Assembly: GCF_026626665.1 (NCBI RefSeq)
Contig: NZ_JAPNKE010000002.1
Location: forward strand, 8,762,001-8,826,000
Source of the DNA: Nannocystis pusilla
Lineage (GTDB): Bacteria; Myxococcota_A; Polyangia; Nannocystales; Nannocystaceae
DNA: 64,000 nt
Direction: 5' to 3'
Part shown: positions 31,375 to 41,016 of the stretch, in pieces
Numbering within the stretch: the stretch's first letter is position 1
Layout of the letters: every line of letters starts with the position of its first letter
Notes under the pieces: generated by a model
Database searches by the model: none
Told to the model about the DNA's origin: nothing
Seen by the model: only the letters and a program-made list of their open reading frames with translations
Translations under genes and position numbers: made by a program

Positions 31375-33127
31375 ATGAAGGCAGCGACTCGGAGGATCTT
31401 GGGCGCAGGGGTGCCGGCCCTGGCGATCGCCTGCAGCACGGCGGCCGGGGCCAACGACACCGACGGCGGGCCCACGGGCAACGCCACCGACCCGGTCACA
31501 TCGATCTCCTCCACCGGCGATCCCAGCAGCCCCACCGCCTCGGCCGGCGGCAGCGAGGGCACCTCCGACGCGCCGACCTCGACGACCGACTTCGACCCGA
31601 CCGGCCAGCCGGAGGGCACCACCAGCGGCACCACCGGCGAGCCCCCGGCGCCCAGTTGCGACGGCAGCGGCGGACCGGCCGTCGCCGCCGAACCTGTCCT
31701 TTCGATCACATTGAAAGATCGCTGGGAGGAGGCCTGGCTCGGCTCGCCCGCGGTCGCCGACCTCGACGGTGACGGCGACAACGAGATCATCGTCCCGCGC
31801 GGCCAGGCGCTCCTGGCCTGGGCCGCCGACGGCGAGGTCTTGTTCAAGTTCGAGGCCGAGGGCGGGCGGAGCTGGGCGAGCCCGGTGGTGGCGAACTTCA
31901 TCGGCGGGCCCGAGCTCGAGATCGCGTTCGCCGCTCGCGACAAGGTCTACTTGCTCGACAGCACAGGGGCGATCGCACCTGGCTTTCCGGTCACCTGGGA
32001 GGACGAGCTGCGCAGCATCGCCGCCGGCGACCTCGACGGCGACGGCGGCCTCGACATCGCGGTCAGCGTCGGCCACGGCGGCCCGACCGACGTCGTCAAC
32101 GCCTGGCGCAGCGACGGCACCCCGCTGCCGGGCTTTCCGCCCAACCAGAGCGGCAGCTTCGGCTGCGACGACAAGTGCTACCTGGCCGGCTGCTACGACC
32201 AGAACCTGGCTGTCGGCGACCTCGACGGCGACGGCAAGGCCGACCTGGTCGCCCCGCACGACAACGCCTACGCCAGCATCCACAAGGGCAGCGGCGAGGC
32301 CTTCGACGCCGCCGACCTGTTCCCCGTGACCAAGACCCCGGGCGTCCGTTACTTGCACGTCCTCGCCGAGGCGATGCAGGGCTACGCCGAGGACGAGGAG
32401 ACCGCGCTGCAGGCTCACTTCACCAACACCGCGCCGGCGATCGCCGACCTCGACGGCGACGGTCAGCGCGAGGTCGTCATGCTCGCCAGCGTGCAGAACG
32501 CGGCCCAGAGCGACCGCGAGAAGGGCGTCGCGGTGTGGGTCGTCGGCGCCGACGCCAGCCGCCGTCCCGGCTTCGACCCGCCGGTGCACCTGCCCGACTA
32601 TCTCGGGCCTGTGGGACTACGGCGACACCAACATCGTCGGCATCACCAACCAGGTCGCGGTCGCCGACCTGCGCGCCGACCACCCGGGCCTCGAGATCGT
32701 GTTCGTCGGCTTCGACGGGCGGGTGCACGCCGTGAGCGCCGCGGGCCAGGTGCTGTGGAGCACCGAGTACACCACCGATCCCGAGGTCGCGGCCGGCGGC
32801 GTGGTGATCGGCGACCTCTCGGGCGACGGCGCGCCCGAGGTCGTGTTCAACAGCTACAGCACCGGCGACGACAAGGGGGCGCTGTTCGTGCTCGGGAGCG
32901 ACGGCGCGGTCCAGCACCAGCTGCCGCTGCCGCGCCGCGGCGCCATGCCCGTGCCCACGCTCGCCGACGTCGACGGCGACGGCCAGGCCGACATCGTCGT
33001 CTCGCTCAAGGACGCCGAGGACATGGTCGAGAGCGTGCGCGTCTACACCGTGCCCGGCTCGACCGCCTCGTGCCTGCTGTGGCCGACCGGCCGCGGCAAC
33101 TACCTTCGCAACGGCCTCGTGCCGTAG
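31375..33127 (+). CDS. FG-GAP repeat (beta-propeller) lipoprotein (one frame break)
   Basis: About 583 residues result after joining two frames. The lipobox is AIAC (Cys20), followed by a stalk of about 70 residues of Thr, Ser, Gly and Pro. The propeller part has five or more FG-GAP calcium loops of the form VADLDGDGDNEIIV, AGDLDGDGGLDIAV, VGDLDGDGKADLV, IADLDGDGQREVV and LADVDGDGQADIVV. This is an outer-surface propeller of the integrin-alpha type and probably binds calcium. The break is in the GGGCC at 32605-32609, where one C is extra. The palindrome at 33126 overlaps the stop codon. AT-rich codons occur around AACCTGTCCTTTCG at 31691-31704. Confidence 0.85.
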
Positions 33128-33147
33128 CATGTCCGAAGGGACATGCT
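33126..33147. terminator. 22-base perfect palindrome overlapping a stop codon
   Basis: Nine-base perfect arms (AGCATGTCC and GGACATGCT) enclose the loop GAAG. The first base pair uses the last two bases of the TAG stop of the FG-GAP gene, so the hairpin would form directly at the end of the message and may serve as terminator or stabiliser. Confidence 0.65.
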
Positions 33148-33180
33148 GTTGCGGGGGACCGGTGACGAGCGCGTCCTCGA

Positions 33181-33207
33181 GGACATGTGACATGTCCTTG
33201 AGGACAG
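33181..33207. repeat. Second palindrome with a nested inverted core
   Basis: ACATGTCC, loop TTGA, GGACAG (33190-33207) is preceded by GGACATGTGACATGTCC (33181-33197), in which the arms point outwards. The element lies 55 bases downstream of the previous palindrome in the same short gap before the hydrolase gene. Confidence 0.7.
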
Positions 33208-33295
33208 TTCGACGCGCCACGCTCGCCGAAGTTGCCGGGGCTGCGCCGGCACACTGCGTTGCGCGGCGCGGCAGCGGGTGATAGCACTGCGCGTC

Positions 33296-34087
33296 ATGAG
33301 CGGTCTCGAGACTATCGCCATCACCCGCTGGGGCGCCGGCGGTCCGCGCATCGTCCTCGTCCACGGCGGCGCGCAGGGCAGCGGGGTCGGGGGCGAGCGC
33401 CACTTCTCGGCGCAGGCGCGGCTGGCCGATCGTGGCTTCGAGCTGCTCGTGCCCGATCGGCCGGGCCACGGCCGCACTCCGGCGCCGGGTCGCCCCGACG
33501 ACGCCGAGGCCGACGGCGAGTGGGTCGCGCAGCTGCTCGGCGACGGCGCCCACCTCGTCGGTCACTCGTTCGGCGGCTGCGTCGCGCTCGCGGCCGCGGC
33601 CCGGCGACCCACTGCGGTCCGCAGCCTCACTCTCATCGAGCCGGCCATGCTGGCGGTCGCGCTACCGCATCCCGCCGTCCTCGGCTTCGTGCTCCGCACG
33701 GTGCTGACGCTCAAGCTGTCGCGCTCGCCCGAGGCCCGCGCCCGCCGCTTCGCCGAGCTCATGCACATCCCCGACGACATCCGCGGCGGCGGCTCGCCCG
33801 CGGAGTTCGTCGCGATGGGCCAGGCCATCGAACGTCTCAGGGTCCCCGCGCGGGCCGACCTCGAGCGCGAGCTCGCCGTCGTCGTCCAGGCGAACATCCC
33901 CCTGTTGGTCGTGACCGGCGGCTGGAGCCGCGCCATGGACATCACCGCCGCCCGGGTCGCGTCGCTCGGCCGCGGCCGTCTGATCACGATCTCCAGCCCG
34001 CATCACTTCCCGCAGCTCGTCTCCGAAGAATTTAATAAAGAGCTCGACGCGTTCGTCGCCGGCGCGGAGCGCCGCGCCGCTCCGTGA
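33296..34087 (+). CDS. Alpha/beta hydrolase fold protein
   Basis: This 263-residue protein has the oxyanion strand IVLVHGGAQG, the nucleophile elbow HLVGHSFGGCVAL (Ser about residue 97), the acid in VTGGW and a His in SSPHHFPQL. Together these make the Ser-Asp-His triad of esterases, lipases and haloalkane dehalogenases. The substrate cannot be told. There is no signal peptide. The start is ATG at 33296, six codons after a GTG in the same frame. The codons for SEEFNKEL near 34030 are AT-rich (TTT AAT AAA), unlike the surrounding gene. Confidence 0.85.
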   Translation: MSGLETIAITRWGAGGPRIVLVHGGAQGSGVGGERHFSAQARLADRGFELLVPDRPGHGRTPAPGRPDDAEADGEWVAQLLGDGAHLVGHSFGGCVALAAAARRPTAVRSLTLIEPAMLAVALPHPAVLGFVLRTVLTLKLSRSPEARARRFAELMHIPDDIRGGGSPAEFVAMGQAIERLRVPARADLERELAVVVQANIPLLVVTGGWSRAMDITAARVASLGRGRLITISSPHHFPQLVSEEFNKELDAFVAGAERRAAP

Positions 34088-34476
34088 GCCGAGCGAGTCC
34101 TCGGCGTGGCGAGCTTCCGGATAGCCTCGAGTTCGCAGTCGTGCTCGCCGAGGCTGACGGTTCCCCGACCGACGAGCTTGTGAAGTCGGCGGTGACGCAC
34201 GCGCCTCGTCGTACCGAGTGCAGCGCGCAGGGCCGTGACGTGAGAGTCTCGGGGCCGGCGTTCCTCGTTCGTGCGGAGAGCCAGGATGCGCCGGATCGAA
34301 GCATATGTCCGAAAGGACATGTGCATTTCTATAAAAAAAGCACCTGCGAACTCCCGTGCGCCTCGCGGACTCGGCGCCGCGCCTGCGTAGCCGTCTGCAC
34401 GCCCCGCCGGGTGCGTGCGTCAGCACTTCGTCGCCGTCACGGGCCTTCGCCCGCGCAGTTTGCTAGCGTCTCCATC
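34088..34476. other. Intergenic stretch with a palindrome and an A-rich patch
   Basis: No coding region is supported in these 389 bases. The palindrome at 34303-34322 is followed by CATTTCTATAAAAAAAGCACC, the most AT-rich run in the middle of the window. Confidence 0.6.
34303..34322. repeat. Palindrome ATATGTCC-GAAA-GGACATGT followed by an A run
   Basis: The eight-base arms have one mismatch at the second base pair and enclose the GNRA-type loop GAAA. The core TGTCC and GGACA arms are exact. It lies 216 bases downstream of the hydrolase stop and 155 bases upstream of the next gene. Confidence 0.75.
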
Positions 34477-35093
34477 ATGCAGGACTCTGCCCGCAGTCAC
34501 CGCGATCTCGTCATGGGGGCGCTCGCCGGCCAGGCCGCCCTCGCCGCTCGTTCCGCAGCGCGCGCGCTGTACGAGGCCGGCGGCCGCGACGTCCTCCCGA
34601 CCGTCGCGCAGGCCGGGCTGCAGACCGTGCTGACGCGCACCGCCACCGGGACCGTCGCCGCCGCCGCGCCGACGCTGCTGGTCGAAGCCGCGGTGCAGGC
34701 CGGCGCGGCCGAGGTCACCAGCCTCGCGGTGGTCACGACGGCCCGCGCCGCGGGGCCCAGATCGCGCGCACCGCCGCCCGCGCGGGCGTGGTCGGCCTCG
34801 TCGTCGACGCCGCCTTCGGCGCGGCCGAGGGCGTGATGGCCTACCGCCGCGGCACCATGACCGGCAAGCAGGCCTGTGTCCACGCCACGGTCGAGGCCGG
34901 CACCGGCGCCGCCTCGACCTCGGTCGGCGTGCTCGTCGCCGCCGGCGCGGTCGCCCTGACCGGCGGCCTGGCTGTCCCTGCGGTCATGGCCATTGGGACA
35001 GGTACCGCCCTGGCCGCCAAGCTCGGCCTGCGCCGCCTGTTCGTCCGCAACCGCGCCAGCAAGCCCGCCGCGCCGCTGCCGGCCGCGAGCTGA
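34477..35093 (+). CDS. Ala/Gly-rich hydrophobic membrane protein of unknown function (one frame break)
   Basis: About 205 residues result after joining two frames. It has no family I recognise. The first half is amphipathic and Ala-rich. The second half has glycine-zipper-like hydrophobic helices (GVVGLVVDAAFGAAEGV, then TSVGVLVAAGAVALTGGLAVPAVMAIGTG) with a basic link, MAYRRGTMTGKQACVH, between them. The pattern resembles glycine-zipper membrane proteins, which can insert or form pores, but this is a description only. The break is at the four G at 34752-34755, which should be five. The C-terminus is basic (LRRLFVRNRASK). Confidence 0.6.
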
Positions 35094-35713
35094 GCCCGCG
35101 CCACGAACGCGCGAGCGGCTCAGCTCGCCGGTTCGCAGCCACCTCCGTCGCGGCAGCCGGCGAGCAATAGGTTCGCCGGCGGGCACGATGGATGAGCTCA
35201 CCCGGCACCTCCGTCGCGGTCGCGCTCGACGAGCCCGGCTCGTGGTCATCTTCGTGGCGGTCGCGCTCGATGGGCCCGTGTCGTGGTCACCTTTCGGGGT
35301 CGTGCTCGATGAGCTGACCCGGCTCGTGGCCACCTCGGTCGCGGTCGCGCTCGATGAGCTCGTCCGGCTCGTGTGGTCACCTTGGTCGCGGCAGCAGTCG
35401 CCTTCGTCACGAGGGGCTCGCCCGGTCGAGGAGCCATCGCCGACGTCGAGCTCGTCGATCCTGCGCCGCGAGCCGCCGACACCTGCCCGCGTCGCCATCG
35501 GATCATCGTTCTGCTGGCTGATCCCCGCGCCAGCGCGTCGTCGCGCCCGCGCGCGGCTCGAACCCGCGCGCTGCGTCCTCACCTCTCCCGGCCGAATCGC
35601 CTGCTTGTGCCCTTCTGCGGCTTCTGGCAGGCATATGAGGTCTCGTGGCGACAGTGTGCGGAGATTCGCCCCCATGCGTGGGGTGAGCGGTCGGCGAGGC
35701 GTGGAGGATGCAC
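35094..35713. other. Intergenic stretch with degenerate tandem repeat
   Basis: There is no supported gene in these 620 bases. The notable part is a degenerate repeat at 35189-35395. The remainder contains the ribosome site of the next gene (GGAGG at 35703-35707). Confidence 0.55.
35189..35395. repeat. Degenerate tandem repeat, about five units of 38-45 bases
   Basis: Units begin with GATGAGCT or GACGAGCC-like sequence, continue CGGCTCGTGGTCACCTT and end with GTCGCGGTCGCGCTC. Five copies start near 35189, 35226, 35267, 35306 and 35351, with lengths from about 37 to 45 bases. Frames across it contain VAVALDEL-like repeats, but I see no ribosome site or stable reading frame, so it is not called as coding. 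Confidence 0.55.
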
Positions 35714-38223
35714 ATGCGGATGATGGAGCTTGGACTACGGCGATCTGTCTTTTCGACCACCTTGTTGTTGGCGGCGTGCGGTGAGACCGACACGGCCGGC
35801 ACGGCCAGCGCGAGCGAGGCCACGACCACGAGCGGCGACGTGCAGACCAGCACGGGCGCGCCGCTGACGACGACCACCGTCGGCGTGACCGACACCCCGA
35901 CCACGACGCAGGGCATGTCGGGCGGCGAGACCGTCGCGCCGACCGAGCCCACGACGACCACCGACAGCACCACCACGACCACCGGCGACACCGACACCAC
36001 GACCACCGGCGAGCCCGATCCGGTGTGCGGCGACGGCCACGTCGATCCGGGCGAGGCCTGCGACGACGGCCCCGACAACGGCGCCGGCAAGCCGTGCAAC
36101 CTGCAGTGTCAGAGCAACACCTGCGGCGACGGCGACCAGGGCCCCGGCGAGGAGTGTGACGACGGCGCCGACAACATGGATTCCAACAGCTGCAAGGCCG
36201 ACTGCACCAACAACGTGTGCGGCGACGGGGCCGTCGGTCCGGGCGAGGGCTGCGACGACGGTAACGACGACGACGCCGACGACTGTACCAACGCCTGCGC
36301 GCTCGCCAGCTGCGGCGACGGCATTGTCGCCCCGACCGAGCAGTGTGACGACGGCAACGCCGACAACACCGACGATTGCACCGACACCTGCACCGACGCC
36401 ATCTGCAGCGACGGCCACGTCCAGGACAGCGTCGGCGAGGAGTGCGACGACGGCAACGACAACGCCGACAACGCCGCCTGCACCACCGCCTGCAAGCTCA
36501 ACGTGTGCGGCGACGGCGCCCTCTACAACACCGGCAGCGGCGTCGAGGAGTGCGACGACGGCGTCGACAACGGCCCCGGCAAGGCCTGCAACGCCGACTG
36601 TCAATTCAACACCTGCGGCGACGGCGACCAGGGCCCCGGCGAGGCCTGCGACGACGGCAACATCGACCCGGGCGACGGCTGCTCCGCCACCTGCAAGCTC
36701 GAGGAGTGCGGCAACGGCACCCTCGATCCGGGCGAGGACTGCGACGACCAGCAGAACGGCGACGACGACGACGGCTGCACCGACAGCTGCGAGCTCCGGC
36801 CTGCGGCGACGGCATTCATCAACCCAACGAGGGCGAGCAGTGCGACCTCGGCGGCCTCAACAGCGACAGCGGCGCCTGCACGGTCGCGTGCAAGCTCGCC
36901 ACCTGCGGCGACGGCCTCGTGCAGGCCAACGTCGAGCAGTGCGACGACGGCGCGGCCAACGGCCCCGGCAAGCCGTGCAACGCCATGTGCAAGACCAACG
37001 TCTGCGGCGACGGCGACAAGAGCCCGAGCGAGGCCTGCGACGACGGCAACCAGAGCAACGACGACGCCTGCACCAACGTCTGCAAGCTCGCCACCTGCGG
37101 CGACGGCTTCAAGCAGCCCGGCGAGGAGTGCGACGCCGGCATGAACAACAGCAACACCGGCGCCTGCACCCTCGCCTGCAAGAACCCGGTCTGCGGCGAC
37201 ACCTTCGTCCAGCCCGGCAAGGGTGAGCAGTGCGACGACGGCAACCTGTCGAACAACGACGCCTGCCTCAACACCTGCAAGTCCGCCACCTGCGGCGACG
37301 CCATCGTCTACCAGGGCGTCGAGCAGTGCGACGACGGCAACCAGAGCAACAACGACTTCTGCAGCAACCAATGCGTGTTGCCCACCTGCAGCGACGGCGT
37401 CAAGAACGGCAGCGAGACCGACGTCGACTGCGGCGGCTCGTGCGGCAAGTGCGGCCTGAACCTGCAGTGCACCGGCGGCCTCGACTGCACCACCGGCTAC
37501 TGCAACGCCGGCAAGTGCGGCATCGCCACCAGCTGCAAGGCCATCAAGCAGGCCACGCCCGGCGCCGGCAACGGCGTCTACCCGATCGATCCGGACGGCG
37601 CCGGCGCCCAGCAGCCGTTCAACGTCTTCTGCGAGATGACGATCGACGGCGGCGGCTGGACCCTCGCGCTCAAGGCCAACGGCACGCAGAGCACCTTCAC
37701 CTACGCCGCTGCGCTGTGGACCAACACCGCGACGCACCAGCCGCAGTTCCCCGACCTCGACCACAACGAGGCCAAGCTGCAGAGCTTCAACACCGTGCCG
37801 TTCGCCGACGTTCTCGTCGGCATGGAGTACCCGATCGGCAACGGCCCGCTGGTGCTGAAGACGGTCAAGCTCGCGGGGCTCAACCGGCCGTCGCTGCAGA
37901 ACTTGATGAGCGGCGCCTACGTCGCGACCGCCGTCGGCCGCAACGCGTGGAAGAGCCTGATCGACAACAGCTCGCTGCAGCCGAACTGCAACCGCGAGGG
38001 TTTTAATAGTGTGCCGTGGAACGTCGCCGGCTGGCCGCGGACGCGGATCGGCATCGTCTCCAACCAGGAGGCCAACTGCGACTCGCCCGACTCGTACATC
38101 GGCATCGGCGGCGACGGGGGCCAGTGCAACGTCAGCGGCTACTCCGTGGGTGACCTCGCCAGCTGCGGCGGCGACAACGGCGACAAGAACCTCGCGGCGT
38201 TCGGCGCGGTGTTCGTCCGCTGA
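35714..38223 (+). CDS. Surface lipoprotein with about 14 Myxococcus Cys-rich repeats and a fibrinogen-like domain (one frame break)
   Basis: About 836 residues result after joining two frames. The lipobox is LLLAAC, followed by a Thr-rich stalk of about 75 residues. Then come some 14 repeats of the type CGDG....GEECDDG....CT..CKL, each about 35-45 residues with four to six Cys, the Myxococcus Cys-rich repeat family. After CGGSCGKCGLNLQC a fibrinogen C-terminal-like domain follows (SCKAIKQATPGAGNGVYPIDP, FNVFCEMTIDGGGWTLALKANG), which in animals and bacteria binds sugar ligands. It should be a stiff stalk carrying a binding head on the outer surface. I chose the ATG at 35714, six bases after GGAGG; 35708, 35720 and 35723 are alternatives. 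The break is near 36795-36798, where CTCCGG lacks one C. Confidence 0.88.
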
Positions 38224-38318
38224 GCTCGCCGGTCGCGGCGTCGGTCGTCTTTCCGGCGCCGCGACCCGTTCCCATGTTCTGCGTTGCCGGGCCTGCGGAA
38301 GGGCACCATCCTCTCCGC

Positions 38319-38792
38319 ATGCCCCGCGACGCCGAGCAGCGCGCTCCTGACGACGTGCGACAGATCGCCACCTGGCTCGACAACGCGGTGCGGATCCCCG
38401 GCACCGACTGGCGGGTCGGCCTCGACCCGCTCCTCGGCCTCGCGCCGGGCCTCGGCGACACCGTCTCGTCCGTGCTGTCGGGCTGGATCGTCGTGCGCGC
38501 GGCCGGCCTCGGCGCCTCGCCGGCCACCCTGGCGCGCATGACCGGCAACGTCCTCGTCGACGCCCTGGTCGGCTCGGTGCCTGTCCTCGGGGACATGTTC
38601 GATTTCGGCTTCAAGGCCAACCAGCGCAACCTCGCCTTGCTCGAGGGTCACCTCGCCGACCCCGCGCGGCGCCGCGTCGTCGATCGCCGGCTCGTGATCG
38701 CCGCCGCAGTCGCGGCCGTGCTCATCCCCGTCGGCCTGGCCGCGCTGGTCGGCTGGCTGGTGTTCGCGGCCGTGCGCGCGGTCGGCTGGTGA
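38319..38792 (+). CDS. DUF4112 family membrane protein
   Basis: This 157-residue protein has the DUF4112 pattern: DNAVRIPGTDWRVGLDPLLGLAPGLGDTVS near the start, GSVPVLGDMFDFGFKANQRNLALLEGHL in the middle and a C-terminal hydrophobic helix (LVIAAAVAAVLIPVGLAALVGWLVFAAV). The family function is unknown. The VPVLGDMF codons contain an exact palindrome (38580-38597), with GCCTGTCC and GGACATG replacing the usual high-G+C codons. The next gene on the plus strand is over 800 bases away and the lipoprotein downstream is convergent. The start ATG at 38319 is the first in the frame after the noncoding start of this segment. Confidence 0.85.
   Translation: MPRDAEQRAPDDVRQIATWLDNAVRIPGTDWRVGLDPLLGLAPGLGDTVSSVLSGWIVVRAAGLGASPATLARMTGNVLVDALVGSVPVLGDMFDFGFKANQRNLALLEGHLADPARRRVVDRRLVIAAAVAAVLIPVGLAALVGWLVFAAVRAVGW
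38580..38597. repeat. Exact palindrome core inside DUF4112 gene
   Basis: CCTGTCC, loop TCGG, GGACATG. The core arms are exact and the outer pair is C with G, one mismatch (C opposite T). It encodes part of VPVLGDMF, a conserved segment of the family, so selection on protein could also explain some of it. Confidence 0.65.
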
Positions 38793-39024
38793 CGCGCGGG
38801 AGCGAGCCGTGGGCGCGCGAATTTCGACCGCGCATCGACCGTGGCCACGGCGCATGGGTCGCGAGGCTGACGCGCTCGCCGCGATGGCGGAGCGACGGGC
38901 TCGCGCCGACCTCGTGTCACGGCGCATCGATCGTGAGGCCGACGCGCCGGCACCGAAGCGGAGCGACCGCGAGGGCTCGCGCCGGCCTTCCTCGCCTGCA
39001 CCGCGCCGATCGATGCAGCGGTTC

Positions 39025-39474
39025 TCAGCGGCAGCCCGCCTTGCGCGCCGCCACCGCGAGCGCGTCGGCCCCGAAGCGGCGCCCGATCTCCGCCTCCATG
39101 ACCTTATTAAAACCGTGGGCGCGCATGCGGAGCTCGTCGACGGCTGCGCAGTCCGACAGCGCGCGGTGCTCGATCCGGTGCTCGTGCCACAGCAGTCGGG
39201 CGTAGCGCTCGCGACACGGGGCGGGCAGCCCGAACGTCTGCAGCGTCAGCTCGCCGCGGCCCAGCGCAGCCCGGGCCTCGCGCTCGCCCTGCGCGTACGC
39301 GGACGCCTGCAGCGCCTCGAACGCCTTCACCGCCGACTCCGGGATGCTCGGGCCATCCCACTCGGCCAGCGGCGGCGGTGGGCTTTCGGGGTGCGAGGTC
39401 GCGGGTGAGGGTCCGTGTTCGGCGCAGGCGGCGAGGCTCAGGGCGACGAGCAGGGACCGGCGAGCGGTTGTCAT
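39025..39474 (-). CDS. Small lipoprotein of unknown function
   Basis: This 149-residue protein has a signal with lipobox SLAAC and a short Pro-rich link. The globular part has AFEALQASAYAQGEREARAALGRGEL and WHEHRIEHRALSDCAAVDELRMRAHGFN, including two Cys that could form a disulfide (PCRERY and LSDCAAV). No domain is recognised. I chose the ATG at 39472-39474 because a correct signal sequence starts there; the longer frame is shadow. The GFNK codons near 39103-39111 are AT-rich (GGT TTT AAT AAG). Confidence 0.65.
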   Translation of the reverse strand: MTTARRSLLVALSLAACAEHGPSPATSHPESPPPPLAEWDGPSIPESAVKAFEALQASAYAQGEREARAALGRGELTLQTFGLPAPCRERYARLLWHEHRIEHRALSDCAAVDELRMRAHGFNKVMEAEIGRRFGADALAVAARKAGCR

Positions 39475-39601
39475 CACGCTCAGAGCGTGACTCGCCGGCG
39501 ATCCGCTCACATCCGACCCCGATCGGCCCCTTCGGGTTGCCCGCGCCCGCGGACCTGCGCTATGAGCCATCGTCGCACTCCTTGCCACGAACGGCCGCGC
39601 G

Positions 39602-40810
39602 ATGCACCGACGCTTCACGATCCTCCCTTCCGTCGTCCTCGGCGGCGCCCTCCTCGCCGCCTGCGGTGGCGGCACCGAGAGCCCGGCCAAGCCTGCCCCG
39701 GCCGCCCCGACGGCGCCCGCGACTTCAGTCGAAGCGTCGGTCCCGGCGCCGGCTCTGCCCCCGGTGCCTGTGACGCCCCCGCTGACCGCCGACGAGCGGG
39801 CCGTCGCGCCCGGGCGGATCTACTTCCTCGCCGAGCGCGAGGGCGGGGCCACCATCGACGTCATCTTGCCCTCGGGACAGGGCGCAAAGACCATGCTCCA
39901 GGGGACAGCCGGCGACGGTCCGCCGTCGGTGCTGCCCGGCCCGGTCGCGCCCGGCGGCGAGCTGATGGCGATCATCACCGTCGACGAGCACGAGGGCGCG
40001 CACTTCGAGCGCATCGAGGTCCGGCCGCTCGGGGCCGAGGGCGAGCTCGGCGAGCCGCTGTGGCGCAGCGACGCCGCGCCGCAGGTGCGCAGCCCCGCGT
40101 GGTCGCCCGACGGGCGCACGCTCGCCTTCGAGGCCGCCTTCTCGAGCTTCCGCGACATCTACGCGGTCGACCTGGCCGACCGCACCAAGCCCAAGCTCAA
40201 CCGCCTGACGGACCACCCGGCCGGCAACTACGAGCCGGCCTGGTCACCCGACGGGCGCCGGATCGCCTTCGTCTCCAGCCGCGACGGCAACGCCGAGATC
40301 TACGTCATGCACGCCGACGGCAGCGAGCCGCAGCGCGTCACCCACTTCCAGCTCGACGACTGGGGGCCGACGTGGTCGAAGGACGGCGGCCTCCTGGCGT
40401 TCGTCAGCAACCGCGAGAGCGCCGACCGGATCTTCCTGTGCAAGCCCGACGGCAGCGAGCTGCGCCGGTTGACCGCGGAGAAGGCGGCGCCGGACGCCAA
40501 GTTCGAGCCGGCCGAGGCCGAGCCGACCTTCACGCCCGACGGCCAGGGCCTCGTGTTCAGCACCCGCACCGGCTCGCAGCAGGGCGCGCTGCGCTGCGCC
40601 GACCTGGCGACCGGCGCGATCACCCCGCTCACCGCCGGCACCAGCTTCGACCGCGAGCCGACGTTTTCGCCCGACGGCAAGCTGCTGGTGTTCGCCTCCG
40701 ACCGCGACGGCGACCCCGAGCTCTACCTCATGCGCCCCGACGGCACCGGCGTCACCCGCCTCACCGAGCGCAAGGGCGTCGACTGGCTGCCGCGCTGGAG
40801 CCCGCGCTGA
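39602..40810 (+). CDS. TolB/WD40-like PD40 beta-propeller lipoprotein
   Basis: This 402-residue lipoprotein has lipobox LLAAC and an Ala/Pro linker of about 35 residues. It has at least five PD40 repeats: SPAWSPDGRTLAFEA, EPAWSPDGRRIAFVSSRDGNAEIYVMHADGSEPQRVT, GPTWSKDGGLLAFVSN, EPTFTPDGQGLVFSTRTG and EPTFSPDGKLLVFASDRDGDPELYLM, ending WLPRWSPR. This TolB-like six-bladed propeller binds partner proteins or ligands at the cell envelope. The four tandem palindromes begin two bases after the stop. No partner genes are adjacent. Confidence 0.9.
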   Translation: MHRRFTILPSVVLGGALLAACGGGTESPAKPAPAAPTAPATSVEASVPAPALPPVPVTPPLTADERAVAPGRIYFLAEREGGATIDVILPSGQGAKTMLQGTAGDGPPSVLPGPVAPGGELMAIITVDEHEGAHFERIEVRPLGAEGELGEPLWRSDAAPQVRSPAWSPDGRTLAFEAAFSSFRDIYAVDLADRTKPKLNRLTDHPAGNYEPAWSPDGRRIAFVSSRDGNAEIYVMHADGSEPQRVTHFQLDDWGPTWSKDGGLLAFVSNRESADRIFLCKPDGSELRRLTAEKAAPDAKFEPAEAEPTFTPDGQGLVFSTRTGSQQGALRCADLATGAITPLTAGTSFDREPTFSPDGKLLVFASDRDGDPELYLMRPDGTGVTRLTERKGVDWLPRWSPR

Positions 40811-40811
40811 C

Positions 40812-40876
40812 GACATGCCCTGAAGGGCATGCTCTGAAGGGCATGCTCTGAAGGGCATGCTCTGAAGGACATGTCC
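40812..40876. repeat. Tandem array of four linked palindromes
   Basis: The array begins two bases after the stop of the propeller gene. Arms and loops run GACATGCCC, TGAA, GGGCATGCTC, TGAA, GGGCATGCTC, TGAA, GGGCATGCTC, TGAA, GGACATGTCC. TGAA recurs every 14 bases (40821, 40835, 40849, 40863). Each GGGCATGC or GGACATGTCC can pair with its neighbour, giving several alternative hairpins, as in tandem terminator or REP-like structures. Confidence 0.85.
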
Positions 40877-41016
40877 TCGGTCATCGCCGAAAGAACGATG
40901 ACCCCTCGCATCGGGCCGCTGGCGGTGAAGTGGCCCGTATCAGGGCGCCGCGGCATCGCGCGCGGCCTGGCGGCGCGGGCACCAGAGCGGCGCCCGGCGC
41001 TCGCCCGGCGATGCGT

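Noticed and set aside
35186..35480. The tandem repeat as coding sequence with VAVALDEL repeats
   Set aside because: No start, ribosome site or consistent codon bias, and unit length is not a multiple of three throughout.
40812..40876. CRISPR array
   Set aside because: The period is only 14 bases, the repeats are palindromic and adjacent, and there are no variable spacers or cas genes.
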